This document shows positions 1 to 7,737 of a stretch of 64,000 bases of DNA, piece by piece. The notes beneath the pieces are model-generated. The model saw only the letters and a list, made by a program, of their open reading frames with translations, did not search any database and was not told where the DNA came from. The translations under genes were made by a program, and so were the position numbers. The stretch lies in NCBI RefSeq assembly GCF_000208405.1, contig NC_015437.1, forward strand, positions 2,349,501-2,413,500. Reading direction: 5' to 3'. How positions within the stretch are numbered: position 1 is the stretch's first letter; every line of letters starts with the position of its first letter. The DNA is from Selenomonas sputigena ATCC 35185 (GTDB lineage Bacteria; Bacillota; Negativicutes; Selenomonadales; Selenomonadaceae).

Positions 1-80
1 CGCTGCACATCTTTCTCATAGTAAATCCCGCCAGGGTGGAACTTACTCTGAAAAGCCTCGCTTTTCGGAGTGCGAAGCAT
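1..80 (-). CDS. Possible 5' end of an unrecognised CDS running off the left edge
   Basis: On the minus strand an ATG at 80 opens a reading frame that stays open to the window edge (27 residues, including FHPGGIYYEKDVQ). An in-frame TAA lies 15 nt upstream, and AAGAAGGA sits immediately before the ATG, which is too close for a normal ribosome-binding site. I do not recognise the family. It could be the start of a real gene or the edge of a mobile-element remnant. Bases 81-277 hold no convincing gene and are AT-richer than what follows. Confidence 0.25.
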   Translation of the reverse strand, partial: MLRTPKSEAFQSKFHPGGIYYEKDVQ

Positions 81-277
81 GTCCTTCTTTCTAGCTTATC
101 CCTTATGGTTCGGTCGCTTTTAAGACGATATTGTGCTCAGGTCATCCATTGCATACAAATTCTGATGCTTCTCGCACTTACTCCTATCGGCTTTCTTAGA
201 CTAAATCCCATAGACTTACATCAGCGGAAGTTACTTTGCGAATTTACGGAAATGCTGCACGCAGAAGCACATCTCCG

Positions 278-1846
278 TCAGTCGCGCGAAAAGCCGCCGC
301 TTGCCTCCCCTGCCGCTCTTTCCAGCGCGCCAAGCTCGCCCTCCTCGGTCAGCACATAGAGCATGTCGCCCGCCTTGAGCATGAGGCTGCCCTGCGGCAG
401 AAGCTCGATCGTGCCGCGCCGCACATTCATGACGTGACCGTGCGCTCCCCAGTCGATCGCCGAGACGCATCGCCCCTCCATCGCGCTTCCCGCTGCGACG
501 CAAAGCTCCGCCATGACGCGGCGGCGCGAGCCTCTCGCGCCCTGCCCCCGCGAACGCTCGTAAAGCTCGTCGTAGATGGGTCTGCCACCCGTGAGGTCGT
601 TGACGAGCGCGGCGCAGGCGGCGACGCAGACGACAGCGAGCAGGTGCTCAAAAGAGCCGGTGATCTCCATGATGAGGAGGCTCGCCGTCAGCGGCGCCTT
701 GATGCTTCCCGCGAAGAAGCCTGCCATGCCGAGGACGACGAAGGTCGGGCAGAGCGCCGCGGGCAGAGCGCCGAGCGCAACTGCCGCCGCAGAGAAGAGC
801 GCACCCGAAAGCGCACCGAGGACGAGGACGGGCAGAAAGATGCCGCCCGGCACGCCCGAGCCGTAGCAAAAGACCGTGAAGAGGAACTTGCCGAGAAAGA
901 TGACGAGGATCGCGCCGAAGACGAGCGGCTCCTGCACCATGCGATTGACGAGAAAGTTGCCGCCCGAAAGGATCTCAGGCAGCAAGAAGCCGAGAACGCC
1001 CGCCGCGAGGAACGGAATCGCCGTGCGAAAGCCGAGAGAAGGCACGAAGCGCCCCCAGGTGTCGAGCGCGAGGCAGAGCACGCGGTTGAAGAGCCTGCCG
1101 AGCGCACCCGAGAATACGCCGAGCAAGAAGAGCAGCAGATACGCGCCGCCGAGCGGCACGGCGGGCACGGAGCCGACGGCGAACATCGGGCCGACGCCGA
1201 AGATCTCCTGCGTCACGAAGCCTGCGGCGATGGCAGAGCCAAGGACGCCCATGAGCATCTGCGGAGAGAAGTTCTTCGCCAGCTCTTCGAAGGAAAAGAC
1301 GAGGCTCGCCAAAGGCGCGTTGAAGATGGCGGCGAAGCCTGCGCCAGCACCCGCCGTCAAAAGGAAGCGCTCCTCGGCACGCGAACGCCCGGCCGCGCGG
1401 CTGACGCCTGCGCCCACGCAGGCGCCGATCTCGACGCTCGGGCCGCCGCGCCCGAGCGACAGTCCCGCGCCGATGCCGAGCACGACGCTGGCGAACTTGC
1501 CGAAGAGCACGCGCGCCCAGCGCAAGTGACTGTCGCCGCGCAGCACGCCCTTGAGGTCGGGGATACCGCCGCCGCCGACCATGGAGTCAAGCTGCATGAG
1601 ACGACGGACGATGACGGAAAGCGCAAGGAGCGCGAGAAAATACCCCGCCGTCCAGAGCGGCGAAGCGTCGCGCAGGAAGTCGTAGAGCATGGGACGCAAA
1701 TGATCGGCGCTTTCCAAGAGCCAGTGATAGAGCGCGATGACAGCGCCCACGAGGACGCCGATCAGAAGCCCGTCGGCGAAGAGCCGCAGGCGAAAGTGTG
1801 CGGGCTGTTTCACATAGAGAAGCGCACGCTCAATATTTTCCGGCAT
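278..1846 (-). CDS. ClC-family chloride channel/transporter with C-terminal RCK_C (TrkA-C)-like domain
   Basis: Integral-membrane anion channel or H+/Cl- antiporter of 522 residues. The three ClC selectivity segments are present: GGGGIPD (about 91-97), GRGGP (132-136) and SGVPGGIFLP (about residue 325). The internal glutamate pair (FSFEEL) is also kept. The external gating glutamate, normally the middle residue of GREGP, is glycine, and the usual serine of GSGIP is glycine. Both changes argue for channel-like or altered coupling. The last 80 residues (IELLPQGSLMLKAGDMLYVL) look like a cytosolic RCK_C ligand-binding domain. The ATG at 1846 is chosen because GGGAGGG lies 8 nt upstream; a TTG 18 nt further upstream overlaps that site. 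It lies downstream of galM behind a terminator. Confidence 0.9.
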   Translation of the reverse strand: MPENIERALLYVKQPAHFRLRLFADGLLIGVLVGAVIALYHWLLESADHLRPMLYDFLRDASPLWTAGYFLALLALSVIVRRLMQLDSMVGGGGIPDLKGVLRGDSHLRWARVLFGKFASVVLGIGAGLSLGRGGPSVEIGACVGAGVSRAAGRSRAEERFLLTAGAGAGFAAIFNAPLASLVFSFEELAKNFSPQMLMGVLGSAIAAGFVTQEIFGVGPMFAVGSVPAVPLGGAYLLLFLLGVFSGALGRLFNRVLCLALDTWGRFVPSLGFRTAIPFLAAGVLGFLLPEILSGGNFLVNRMVQEPLVFGAILVIFLGKFLFTVFCYGSGVPGGIFLPVLVLGALSGALFSAAAVALGALPAALCPTFVVLGMAGFFAGSIKAPLTASLLIMEITGSFEHLLAVVCVAACAALVNDLTGGRPIYDELYERSRGQGARGSRRRVMAELCVAAGSAMEGRCVSAIDWGAHGHVMNVRRGTIELLPQGSLMLKAGDMLYVLTEEGELGALERAAGEASGGFSRD

Positions 1847-1867
1847 CGTATCTTTCCCTCCCAAACG

Positions 1868-1906
1868 AAAAGCCGCGCAGTCTCAAAGGATGCGCGGCTC
1901 TTGACG
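1868..1906 (-). terminator. Rho-independent terminator after galM
   Basis: On the minus strand AGCCGCGCA and TGCGCGGCT form a 9-bp GC-rich stem around an 11-nt loop, followed by TTTT. It lies between the galM stop and the ClC ribosome-binding site, so the ClC gene probably has its own start or depends on read-through. Confidence 0.7.
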
Positions 1907-1934
1907 CTTGCTCAAAACGGCTCGCTTATGGGCG

Positions 1935-3047
1935 TCACGCCAAGCCAAAGGCGAACACCGTCCGCGCCTGCCACTTCTTGCCCGAGCGCAGGAGCGGCTG
2001 CGGGAAGTTCGCATGATGCACGGCATCGGGGAAGACCTGTGCTTCGAGCGTGAATCCCGCGCGCGGAGCGAATGCCGCGCCCGCCTTGCCCGCGAGCACG
2101 CCGTCGAGATGGTTGCCCGAGTAGAACTGCACGCCGGGCTGCGTCGTGTAAGCGTGCATGTGGATGCCGGTCTTTTCAGCATAGGCGTGGGCAAGCTTAT
2201 ACAGCATCTTGTAGTCGACGGGGCACGCGGCGTCCTCGCCGAGACCAAGCTCCCTCGCCTCTTCTTCAGCAGGCGTTTGGTCGAGCACGAAGTTGTGGTC
2301 GTAGCCGCCCGCCCAGCGCATCTGGCTGAACGGCGCGTCGATGCGTGCGCCGATCTCCTTCATCTCACGGAAGTCGAGCGGCGTCCCTTCGACGAGCAGG
2401 ATGCGCCCGTCGGGAATCAGCTCATTGTCCGTCGGCGTGTACTTCTCGGCGAAGATGCGGATCTTATGGTCGAGCACCGAGCCGGAACTGAAGCCTTCGA
2501 GATTGAAATACGTATGATGCGACGGATTGCAGATCGTGTCGCCGTCCGCCTCCGCTTCATAGGAAAGGACGAACTCGTTCTTCTCGGAGAGCGCATACGT
2601 CACGGCGAGCTTCAAGTCGCCCGGGTAGCCGCCCTCGCCCGCAGGACTCAGGTAGCGAAGCACAAGCGCCCCGTCCTTTTCCTCCGCCGCCCAGACCTTC
2701 TTGTCGTAGCCGCCCAAAGAGCCGCCGTGCAGATGATTCCTGCCCTCGTTGCACTCTAAGACGTACCGCTCGTCGTCGATCGGCAAATCGCCGAAAGCGA
2801 TGCGCCCCACGGAGCGCCCGACGATCGCGCCGAAATACTTGTCGTCCGCCTCGTAGCCTTTGAGATCATCGTAGCCGAGCGCCACGTCGATGCTCTTGCC
2901 CTCTCTGTCGGGCACGATGAGCGACTGCACGCGTGCGCCGTAGTCCATGATGCGAGCCCTCATGCCACCGCTGTTCTCCAACGTATAAAGCGTGATGAGC
3001 CTGCCGTTCTTCAGCTCGCCGAACGCTTCCTTCGTGATCTTCGCCAT
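1935..3047 (-). CDS. galM: Aldose 1-epimerase (mutarotase)
   Basis: Cytosolic enzyme that interconverts alpha and beta anomers of galactose/glucose at the entry to the Leloir pathway; 370 residues, within the normal size range. The active-site segments are visible: NHLHGG (about residue 103, first catalytic His), PSHHTYFNLEG (second His) and FTLEAQVFPDA near the C-terminus, carrying the catalytic Glu. The start has GGGAGGTGA 6 nt upstream. Only 6 nt separate it from the stop of the upstream REC-GGDEF-EAL gene, so the two are probably cotranscribed. That pairing does not imply a functional link. No other Leloir genes are nearby. Confidence 0.93.
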   Translation of the reverse strand: MAKITKEAFGELKNGRLITLYTLENSGGMRARIMDYGARVQSLIVPDREGKSIDVALGYDDLKGYEADDKYFGAIVGRSVGRIAFGDLPIDDERYVLECNEGRNHLHGGSLGGYDKKVWAAEEKDGALVLRYLSPAGEGGYPGDLKLAVTYALSEKNEFVLSYEAEADGDTICNPSHHTYFNLEGFSSGSVLDHKIRIFAEKYTPTDNELIPDGRILLVEGTPLDFREMKEIGARIDAPFSQMRWAGGYDHNFVLDQTPAEEEARELGLGEDAACPVDYKMLYKLAHAYAEKTGIHMHAYTTQPGVQFYSGNHLDGVLAGKAGAAFAPRAGFTLEAQVFPDAVHHANFPQPLLRSGKKWQARTVFAFGLA

Positions 3048-3053
3048 CTGCTA

Positions 3054-4757
3054 TCACCTCCCTGCTTCTTTCTCTATGAGTGCCGTAAAATCCTCCCTCG
3101 CCATAGGTTTTGCAAAATAATATCCTTGAATCTTGTCGCAATCGATGCTCGACAAGAAATCAATCTGCGCCTTCGTCTCCACGCCCTCGACGACGACGCT
3201 CATCTTGAGATCGTGCGCCATCTCGACGACGCGCCGCAAGATGGTGGGCGCGCGCTCAGAATCTTCGAGATTTTGCACAAATCCCATGTCGATCTTCAGA
3301 ATATCGACCGTCACGTTCTTGAGCATGTTGAGCGAGCTGTAGCCGCTGCCGAAATCGTCCATGAGAATCGTGAGGCCGATGTCGTGCAGCCGTTTCAGGA
3401 CGCTTAAAAGCTGCACCGGATTGTCCGTATAGGCGGACTCCGTAATTTCCAAGCGCAGGAGCGAAGGATCGAGCCCGTACTTCTGCAGAAGGCCGACGAC
3501 CGTATCGCAGAAATCGTTGTCGTAGAAGTTCAGCCGTGAGACGTTGACGGAGACCGGCACGACGGGAAGTCCCTCGCGGATGCGCTCGGCGAGCATACGA
3601 CAGACCTCCTCCCACGCGAAGCGGTCGAGCCGCACGACGAAGCCGTTGCGCTCGAAGAGCGGCACGAAGCGCACGGGCGGAATGACGCCCGCCGTCGGAT
3701 GACGCCAGCGCACGAGCGCCTCGGCACTGACGGCGCGTCCTGCCTTGATGCTGTAAATCGGCTGGTAGTACACGCAGAACTGCCCCGAAGAAAGCGCCTG
3801 CTCCATTTCGCGGAGCAGCATTTGCTCTTCGAGCAGCGTCTCGCGCATCTTCTCATCGTAGTAGGCATAGCGCTTCTTGTAGAGACCCTTGACCGTATTG
3901 AGCGCCATGTGGGCGCGGTCACACATCTGATTGACGGGCACCAGGACGTCATCGACCGGATAGATTCCCGCATAAAAGAGGATGTTGTTCTTGATGCCGA
4001 GGGAGAAGATCGCACTGTCTATGCCTTCGAGCAGGATGTCGATGTCAAGCATATCCTCGGGCATGCAGATGGCGAAATGGTCAGCCTCCATGTGAGCTGC
4101 GACGCCGATGCCCTCAGTGATCGTCTTGAAATACGTGCCCGCCGTCTTCAAGATCAGATTTCCCGTTTCGATATGGAAAAGGTCGTTGATGATCTTGAAG
4201 CAGTTGATGTCAAAATACAAGATATTGTAGCGCACGCTGCGGTTCTGCTGCAAAAGCTCGACCGTCTTCTCGTAAAACGCCTCGCGGTTGTACACACCGG
4301 TCAGGGCGTCGATCTCGATGTGGTGGCGCATCTCCAGGATCTGCCGCTCGCGCGCCGCCTGTTCAAGTTTGCGCCACTCGTTCTCCATGCGCGCCATGAC
4401 GTTTTTCACGCGGCATCGCACGATTGTCGGATTGTACGGCTTCGTGATGAAATCCGCCGCCCCCATCTCCATCGCACGCACCTCGACGGTACGTTCATTG
4501 CGCGCCGTCGTGACGATGACGGGAATCGCCGACAGACGCTCGTCGTGCTTCAAGCGGGCGAGCAGGTCGAAGCTGTCCGGTCCCGGCATCACGAGATCGA
4601 GCAGGATGATGTCGACGGTCTTTTCCGCGAGCAGCGCCATCATCTCATTGCCGTCCGCCGCCTCCAGAAGATCGTATTCCGCTTTGAAAAATTGCGCGAG
4701 AATGGCACGATGCATCTCCACATCGTCCACGATCAGCATCACAGGTTTCTTTTCCAT
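3054..4757 (-). CDS. Response regulator with degenerate GGDEF and intact EAL domain (c-di-GMP phosphodiesterase)
   Basis: Cytosolic signalling protein of 567 residues in three parts: a receiver domain (about 1-120, phosphoacceptor Asp in LLDLVMPG, TKP near its end), a GGDEF-fold domain (about 145-305) and an EAL domain (about 325-560). The GGDEF signature is replaced by MEADHF, so diguanylate cyclase activity is unlikely. The EAL domain keeps EALVRW, DDFGSGYSS, KID, EGVE and QGYY, so c-di-GMP hydrolysis is expected. The start at 4757 is preferred because AGGAAAGG lies upstream; an upstream GTG would add 26 residues of non-family sequence. The cognate histidine kinase is not in the window. Confidence 0.92.
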   Translation of the reverse strand: MEKKPVMLIVDDVEMHRAILAQFFKAEYDLLEAADGNEMMALLAEKTVDIILLDLVMPGPDSFDLLARLKHDERLSAIPVIVTTARNERTVEVRAMEMGAADFITKPYNPTIVRCRVKNVMARMENEWRKLEQAARERQILEMRHHIEIDALTGVYNREAFYEKTVELLQQNRSVRYNILYFDINCFKIINDLFHIETGNLILKTAGTYFKTITEGIGVAAHMEADHFAICMPEDMLDIDILLEGIDSAIFSLGIKNNILFYAGIYPVDDVLVPVNQMCDRAHMALNTVKGLYKKRYAYYDEKMRETLLEEQMLLREMEQALSSGQFCVYYQPIYSIKAGRAVSAEALVRWRHPTAGVIPPVRFVPLFERNGFVVRLDRFAWEEVCRMLAERIREGLPVVPVSVNVSRLNFYDNDFCDTVVGLLQKYGLDPSLLRLEITESAYTDNPVQLLSVLKRLHDIGLTILMDDFGSGYSSLNMLKNVTVDILKIDMGFVQNLEDSERAPTILRRVVEMAHDLKMSVVVEGVETKAQIDFLSSIDCDKIQGYYFAKPMAREDFTALIEKEAGR

Positions 4758-4896
4758 GAGACTACCTTTCCTGTCATAAAGAGCCGCTGATTCCTCAACG
4801 TTTCCATAGGAATCATTTCTCCTATATTCTATCACAAAGCGAGCATAAGTAAAAGGTCTTATTTTTTGTTTCGTTAGTGCAAAAGGCAGGGAAAAA

Positions 4897-4926
4897 GAGG
4901 GGGCAAGTCGGTCAACCTGCCCCCTC
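4897..4926 (-). terminator. Rho-independent terminator after the PASTA transpeptidase gene
   Basis: GAGGGGGCA and TGCCCCCTC form a 9-bp stem; on the minus strand it is followed by TTTTT. It lies just beyond the transpeptidase stop codon. Confidence 0.75.
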
Positions 4927-4928
4927 CT

Positions 4929-6941
4929 TCATGGCGAAAAGACGACCGTGACCGTCTCGCCCGGATCGATGACGCTGTAGGCGGGCGCACTCTGGTAGCT
5001 TGCCCTGCCCGAGCCTTCGGCTTCGAGCGTCACGCCAATCTCGGCGAGCTTTTCCGCCGCCTCGCGGATCGTCAGGCCGTCGAGGTCGGGCATGACGACC
5101 TTGCCGCTCGGCACGACGTCGGGCAGGCGCGGCTTCTTCTTCGGCGGCGCCTGCGCTTCTTTCTGCGCACGCTTCTCGTCCATCTCGACGAAGGGATCGC
5201 TCGACGGTTCGATGTGCATGTAGCGGAAAATCTGCGAAAAGATTGCGCCCGCGACGGGTGCCGCGATCTGTCCGCCGTAGAAGTTGCCGCCTGACGGATC
5301 GTCGAGAATGACGAGCACGACGACCTTCGGATCATCGACAGGCGCAAAGCCGCAGAACGACGCGATGTAATGACCGTCCATGTAGCCCGCACCGTTCGGA
5401 CGAATCTTCTGCGCCGTACCCGTCTTGCCGCCGATGCGGTAGCCCTTGACCTGCGCCTTCTGTCCGCCGCCCGCCGCGACGACCTGCTCCAAAAGCCCGA
5501 CGAGCGTCTTCGTCGTCGCCGACTGCAGCACGCGCCGCACCTCGTCGCGCTTCGTCTGCAGGTAGGTCGAGCCGTCGGCGTTGCGGATCTCCTTGACGAT
5601 ATGCGGCTTCAAAAGGATGCCGTCGTTGGCGATCGCCGCCATCGCCGTCACGAGCTGCAAAGGCGTCACGGCGATGCTCTGTCCGATCGCCATCGTCGCC
5701 ATATCCGAATCACGCATGTTCTCCGGCTCGAAGAGGATGCCGCCCTCCTCCGCCGGAAGCTCCACACCCGTCGGCTCGCCGAAGCCGAAGAGCTTCGCGT
5801 ACTTTGTGAGCCTTTCGGCGCCGAGATCGAGTCCGACGAGCGCGAATCCCGTATTGAGCGAGTTTTTGACGACATCGGTGAACGTCACCGTGCCGAAGCT
5901 CTCGCCGTTCCAGTTCTGTATGCGCCTGCCCGAGACCATGACGTAGCCGGGATCGACGAAGATCTGGTTCGGCGTGACAATCTTCTCTTCGAGCGCCGCG
6001 CCCGCCACGACGGACTTGAAGGTAGAACCCGGCTCATAGATCGAGGAGACGGCGAGATTCTTCCACGTCTCGCTCGAATACTTGCCGAACTCGTTCGGGT
6101 TGTACGAAGGCCGCATGGCGAGCGCGAGGATATTGCCCGTCTTGGGATCCATGACGATCGCTGTCGCATGCTGCGGCGCGTTCTCCGCCATCGCACGGTC
6201 AAGCTCCTGCTCCACGATGAACTGGATGTTGCTGTCAATCGTCAGCGTCACCGTCTTGCAGCGATCGCCCGTATACGTGTCCGGCATGAAGAGCGAGCTT
6301 AAAATCGGGCGGCTCTTCATGTCCGTGAGGATGAAATTTTCCTCCTCAACACCCTTGATCAAGCCGTCGAACTGCTGCTCAATGCCGTCGAGTCCCTTGT
6401 CGTCCGTGCCGACGAAGCCCAAGACGTTCGCCGCGAGTACGTCGTTCGGATAGTAGCGCTTCGCCTCCTCGCGAAACCCCAGGCAGTCGCCGTACGATTT
6501 TTCGCGGATGAGCGCCTTCACGGCATCCGACATGTACGGCTCCATGCGGCGCTTGACCCAGACGAAGCCGCCGCCCTGGTCGATGTCTTCCAAGATGTCC
6601 GCCTCGTTGAGGCCCACGATCGGCGCGAGGTCGGCGGCAAGCTGCGCCGCATCCCCGACATGGCTCGGGTCGACGAAGAGCGACTTCGTCATCGAGGAAA
6701 CGGCAAGCTCCCTGCCGTTCGCATCGAGGATCGCGCCGCGCGGCGACTGCGCCACGCGCTCCTCCCCCGACTGCATGCGCACGCGCTCCGACATCTCCGA
6801 TCCCTTGACGATCTGCACCCAGCCGTAGCGGCAGAGCGTCAAAAAGAACAGGGAGAGCACGAACAGAACCACGATCTGCACGTTGTCGCGCACGCGCCGC
6901 CTGCGCTTTTCCGCGCGCTCCGCCTTATTTTTCACGTTCAA
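4929..6941 (-). CDS. Penicillin-binding transpeptidase with C-terminal PASTA domain (SpoVD/FtsI type)
   Basis: Class B PBP of 670 residues that cross-links peptidoglycan. It has a basic cytosolic N-terminus, one membrane anchor (about 22-40), a dimerisation domain, and a transpeptidase domain with all three motifs: STFKS (Ser306, Lys309), SLN (361-363) and KTGT (506-509). A PASTA domain occupies about 608-670. This matches SpoVD/PbpB of Gram-positives rather than PASTA-less proteobacterial FtsI, and fits Negativicutes. The start is TTG with AAGGGG 8 nt upstream. No mraY/mur cluster adjoins, so a division versus sporulation-type role cannot be told here. Confidence 0.9.
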   Translation of the reverse strand: MNVKNKAERAEKRRRRVRDNVQIVVLFVLSLFFLTLCRYGWVQIVKGSEMSERVRMQSGEERVAQSPRGAILDANGRELAVSSMTKSLFVDPSHVGDAAQLAADLAPIVGLNEADILEDIDQGGGFVWVKRRMEPYMSDAVKALIREKSYGDCLGFREEAKRYYPNDVLAANVLGFVGTDDKGLDGIEQQFDGLIKGVEEENFILTDMKSRPILSSLFMPDTYTGDRCKTVTLTIDSNIQFIVEQELDRAMAENAPQHATAIVMDPKTGNILALAMRPSYNPNEFGKYSSETWKNLAVSSIYEPGSTFKSVVAGAALEEKIVTPNQIFVDPGYVMVSGRRIQNWNGESFGTVTFTDVVKNSLNTGFALVGLDLGAERLTKYAKLFGFGEPTGVELPAEEGGILFEPENMRDSDMATMAIGQSIAVTPLQLVTAMAAIANDGILLKPHIVKEIRNADGSTYLQTKRDEVRRVLQSATTKTLVGLLEQVVAAGGGQKAQVKGYRIGGKTGTAQKIRPNGAGYMDGHYIASFCGFAPVDDPKVVVLVILDDPSGGNFYGGQIAAPVAGAIFSQIFRYMHIEPSSDPFVEMDEKRAQKEAQAPPKKKPRLPDVVPSGKVVMPDLDGLTIREAAEKLAEIGVTLEAEGSGRASYQSAPAYSVIDPGETVTVVFSP

Positions 6942-6971
6942 GCTGAAAACCCCTTGTCGTTTTTGTTTTCT

Positions 6972-7000
6972 ATTATAGCATAGTTATGGTATAATGTAAG
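6972..7000 (-). promoter_or_regulatory. Promoter of the PASTA transpeptidase gene, back-to-back with the toxin promoter
   Basis: On the minus strand TATAAT at 6977-6972 is preceded by TGC, making an extended -10, with a weak -35 (TTACAT) about 16 nt upstream. It overlaps the divergent toxin promoter on the plus strand. Confidence 0.6.
6987..6995 (+). promoter_or_regulatory. Extended -10 promoter of the type I toxin mRNA
   Basis: TGGTATAAT at 6987-6995 is a perfect extended -10 with no good -35. Transcription should begin close to the repeat GGTGCTATC at 7002. Confidence 0.65.
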
Positions 7001-7057
7001 TGGTGCTATCCAAGCGGTAGGCGGTCGATTCTTAGCCCCTGAAAGGGGGCGTTGCTT

Positions 7058-7129
7058 ATGGAACTGTACGATTTTTTGTCGTTGGTTTTCCTCGTGACGA
7101 TTTGCGTCGTTGCGTTAAAAGCAAAATAA
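7058..7129 (+). CDS. Type I toxin: 23-residue hydrophobic peptide (holin-like toxin family)
   Basis: A 23-codon gene encoding MELYDFLSLVFLVTICVVAL followed by KAK: one hydrophobic helix with a short charged C-terminus, the usual form of small Firmicute holin-like/TxpA-type toxins. The ribosome-binding site AGGGGG lies about 8 nt before the ATG but can be masked by an AGCCCCT...AGGGGGC hairpin. An extended -10 lies upstream and a shared hairpin lies just after the stop. Expected to insert in the inner membrane when its antisense RNA is lost. The peptide form and opposing promoter are seen; toxicity is inferred. Confidence 0.8.
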   Translation: MELYDFLSLVFLVTICVVALKAK

Positions 7130-7217
7130 GAATCCCCCGCCACGAGCGACCAACTTAGGCGGAGGATTCTCTTCCACATGAGACAGGGGCTGACCGTTTA
7201 CCGATAGCACCTTTTCT
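7122..7217 (-). ncRNA. Antisense RNA antitoxin opposing the toxin mRNA
   Basis: A canonical promoter on the minus strand (7224-7252) should start an RNA at about 7217. It would run through the inverted repeat, the 3' part of the toxin transcript and the shared terminator, about 95 nt in all. Its 3' half is fully complementary to the toxin mRNA tail. This convergent layout with overlapping 3' ends matches the TxpA/RatA and BsrG/SR4 types. Confidence 0.75.
7130..7169. terminator. Shared bidirectional terminator of toxin mRNA and antisense RNA
   Basis: GAATCCCCCGCC (7130-7141) and GGCGGAGGATTC (7158-7169) form an 11-12 bp stem. The minus-strand side is followed by TTATTTT, so it should stop the antisense RNA well. 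On the plus strand the tail is TCTCTTCC, a poorer terminator. Confidence 0.75.
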
Positions 7218-7223
7218 AGTTTT

Positions 7224-7252
7224 ATTATACGACAGAACCGTGACCAAGTCAA
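7224..7252 (-). promoter_or_regulatory. Strong sigma-70 promoter of the antisense RNA
   Basis: TTGACT (7252-7247) and TATAAT (7229-7224) are separated by exactly 17 nt on the minus strand. It is clearly stronger than the toxin promoter, as expected for an antitoxin RNA, and lies right after the rlmH stop codon. Confidence 0.85.
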
Positions 7253-7257
7253 ACTCT

Positions 7258-7737
7258 TCACCAATGATACTTCTCGCCGCGGTTGATCTTGAACGCGCGA
7301 TAAATCTGCTCGTAGAGCAAGAGCCGCACCATCTGATGCGTGAAGGTCATCGGCGAAAATGAAATTCTAAGATCGGCGCGATCTCGCACCGCTGGCGACA
7401 GGCCGAACGCGCCGCCGATGAGGAACGTGAGGTCGCTCTGCCCTTGAAGCGCGAGCGAGGCAAGCTCTTTTGCAAGCGCTTCCGACGAAAGGAGCTTCCC
7501 CTTGACATCGAGCACGATGAGGAAGCTCCTCTCCGGCACGAGACGCAAGAGACGCTCGCCCTCTTTTGCGAGCGTCTGCTGCCTTTGTGCTTCGGATGGA
7601 TTTTCCGCCATGTATTCTTCGCGCGTTTCCAGAAGCTCCACAGAAGCGAACGGAGCGAGGCGCTTCTCATACTCAGCGACGCCTTCCCTCAGGTACTTCT
7701 CCTTGAGCTTTCCCACAGCGACGATGCGGATCTTCAT
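7258..7737 (-). CDS. rlmH: 23S rRNA (pseudouridine1915-N3)-methyltransferase RlmH
   Basis: SPOUT-family methyltransferase of 159 residues, the standard length, that uses SAM to methylate pseudouridine 1915 in helix 69 of 23S rRNA. The deep-trefoil SAM site is seen in FLIGGAFGLSP, and the C-terminus LLYEQIYRAFKINRGEKYHW is near-invariant in the family. The start overlaps the htrA stop by 4 nt (ATGA), so the two are translationally coupled. This htrA-rlmH order is common in Firmicutes. Confidence 0.97.
   Translation of the reverse strand: MKIRIVAVGKLKEKYLREGVAEYEKRLAPFASVELLETREEYMAENPSEAQRQQTLAKEGERLLRLVPERSFLIVLDVKGKLLSSEALAKELASLALQGQSDLTFLIGGAFGLSPAVRDRADLRISFSPMTFTHQMVRLLLYEQIYRAFKINRGEKYHW

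Larger units (their letters stand above)
7002..7211. repeat. Interrupted inverted repeat framing the type I toxin locus
   Basis: The left arm, from GGTGCTATC (7002-7010) to AGCCCCTG (about 7034-7041), is matched in inverse by CAGGGGCT, GACCG, TACC and GATAGCACC (about 7184-7211). Both the toxin mRNA and the opposing RNA should therefore begin with nearly the same leader. A full-length transcript could also pair its 5' and 3' ends. Confidence 0.8.

Noticed and set aside
236-2053. A 605-codon open frame on the plus strand opposite the ClC and galM genes
   Set aside because: It is an antisense frame kept open by high GC; its composition is Arg/Glu-rich without family signal, while the minus strand encodes clear ClC and galM proteins. 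Similar long antisense frames (for example 34866-36266, 39280-41031, 48108-49319, 56910-59069) were rejected for the same reason.
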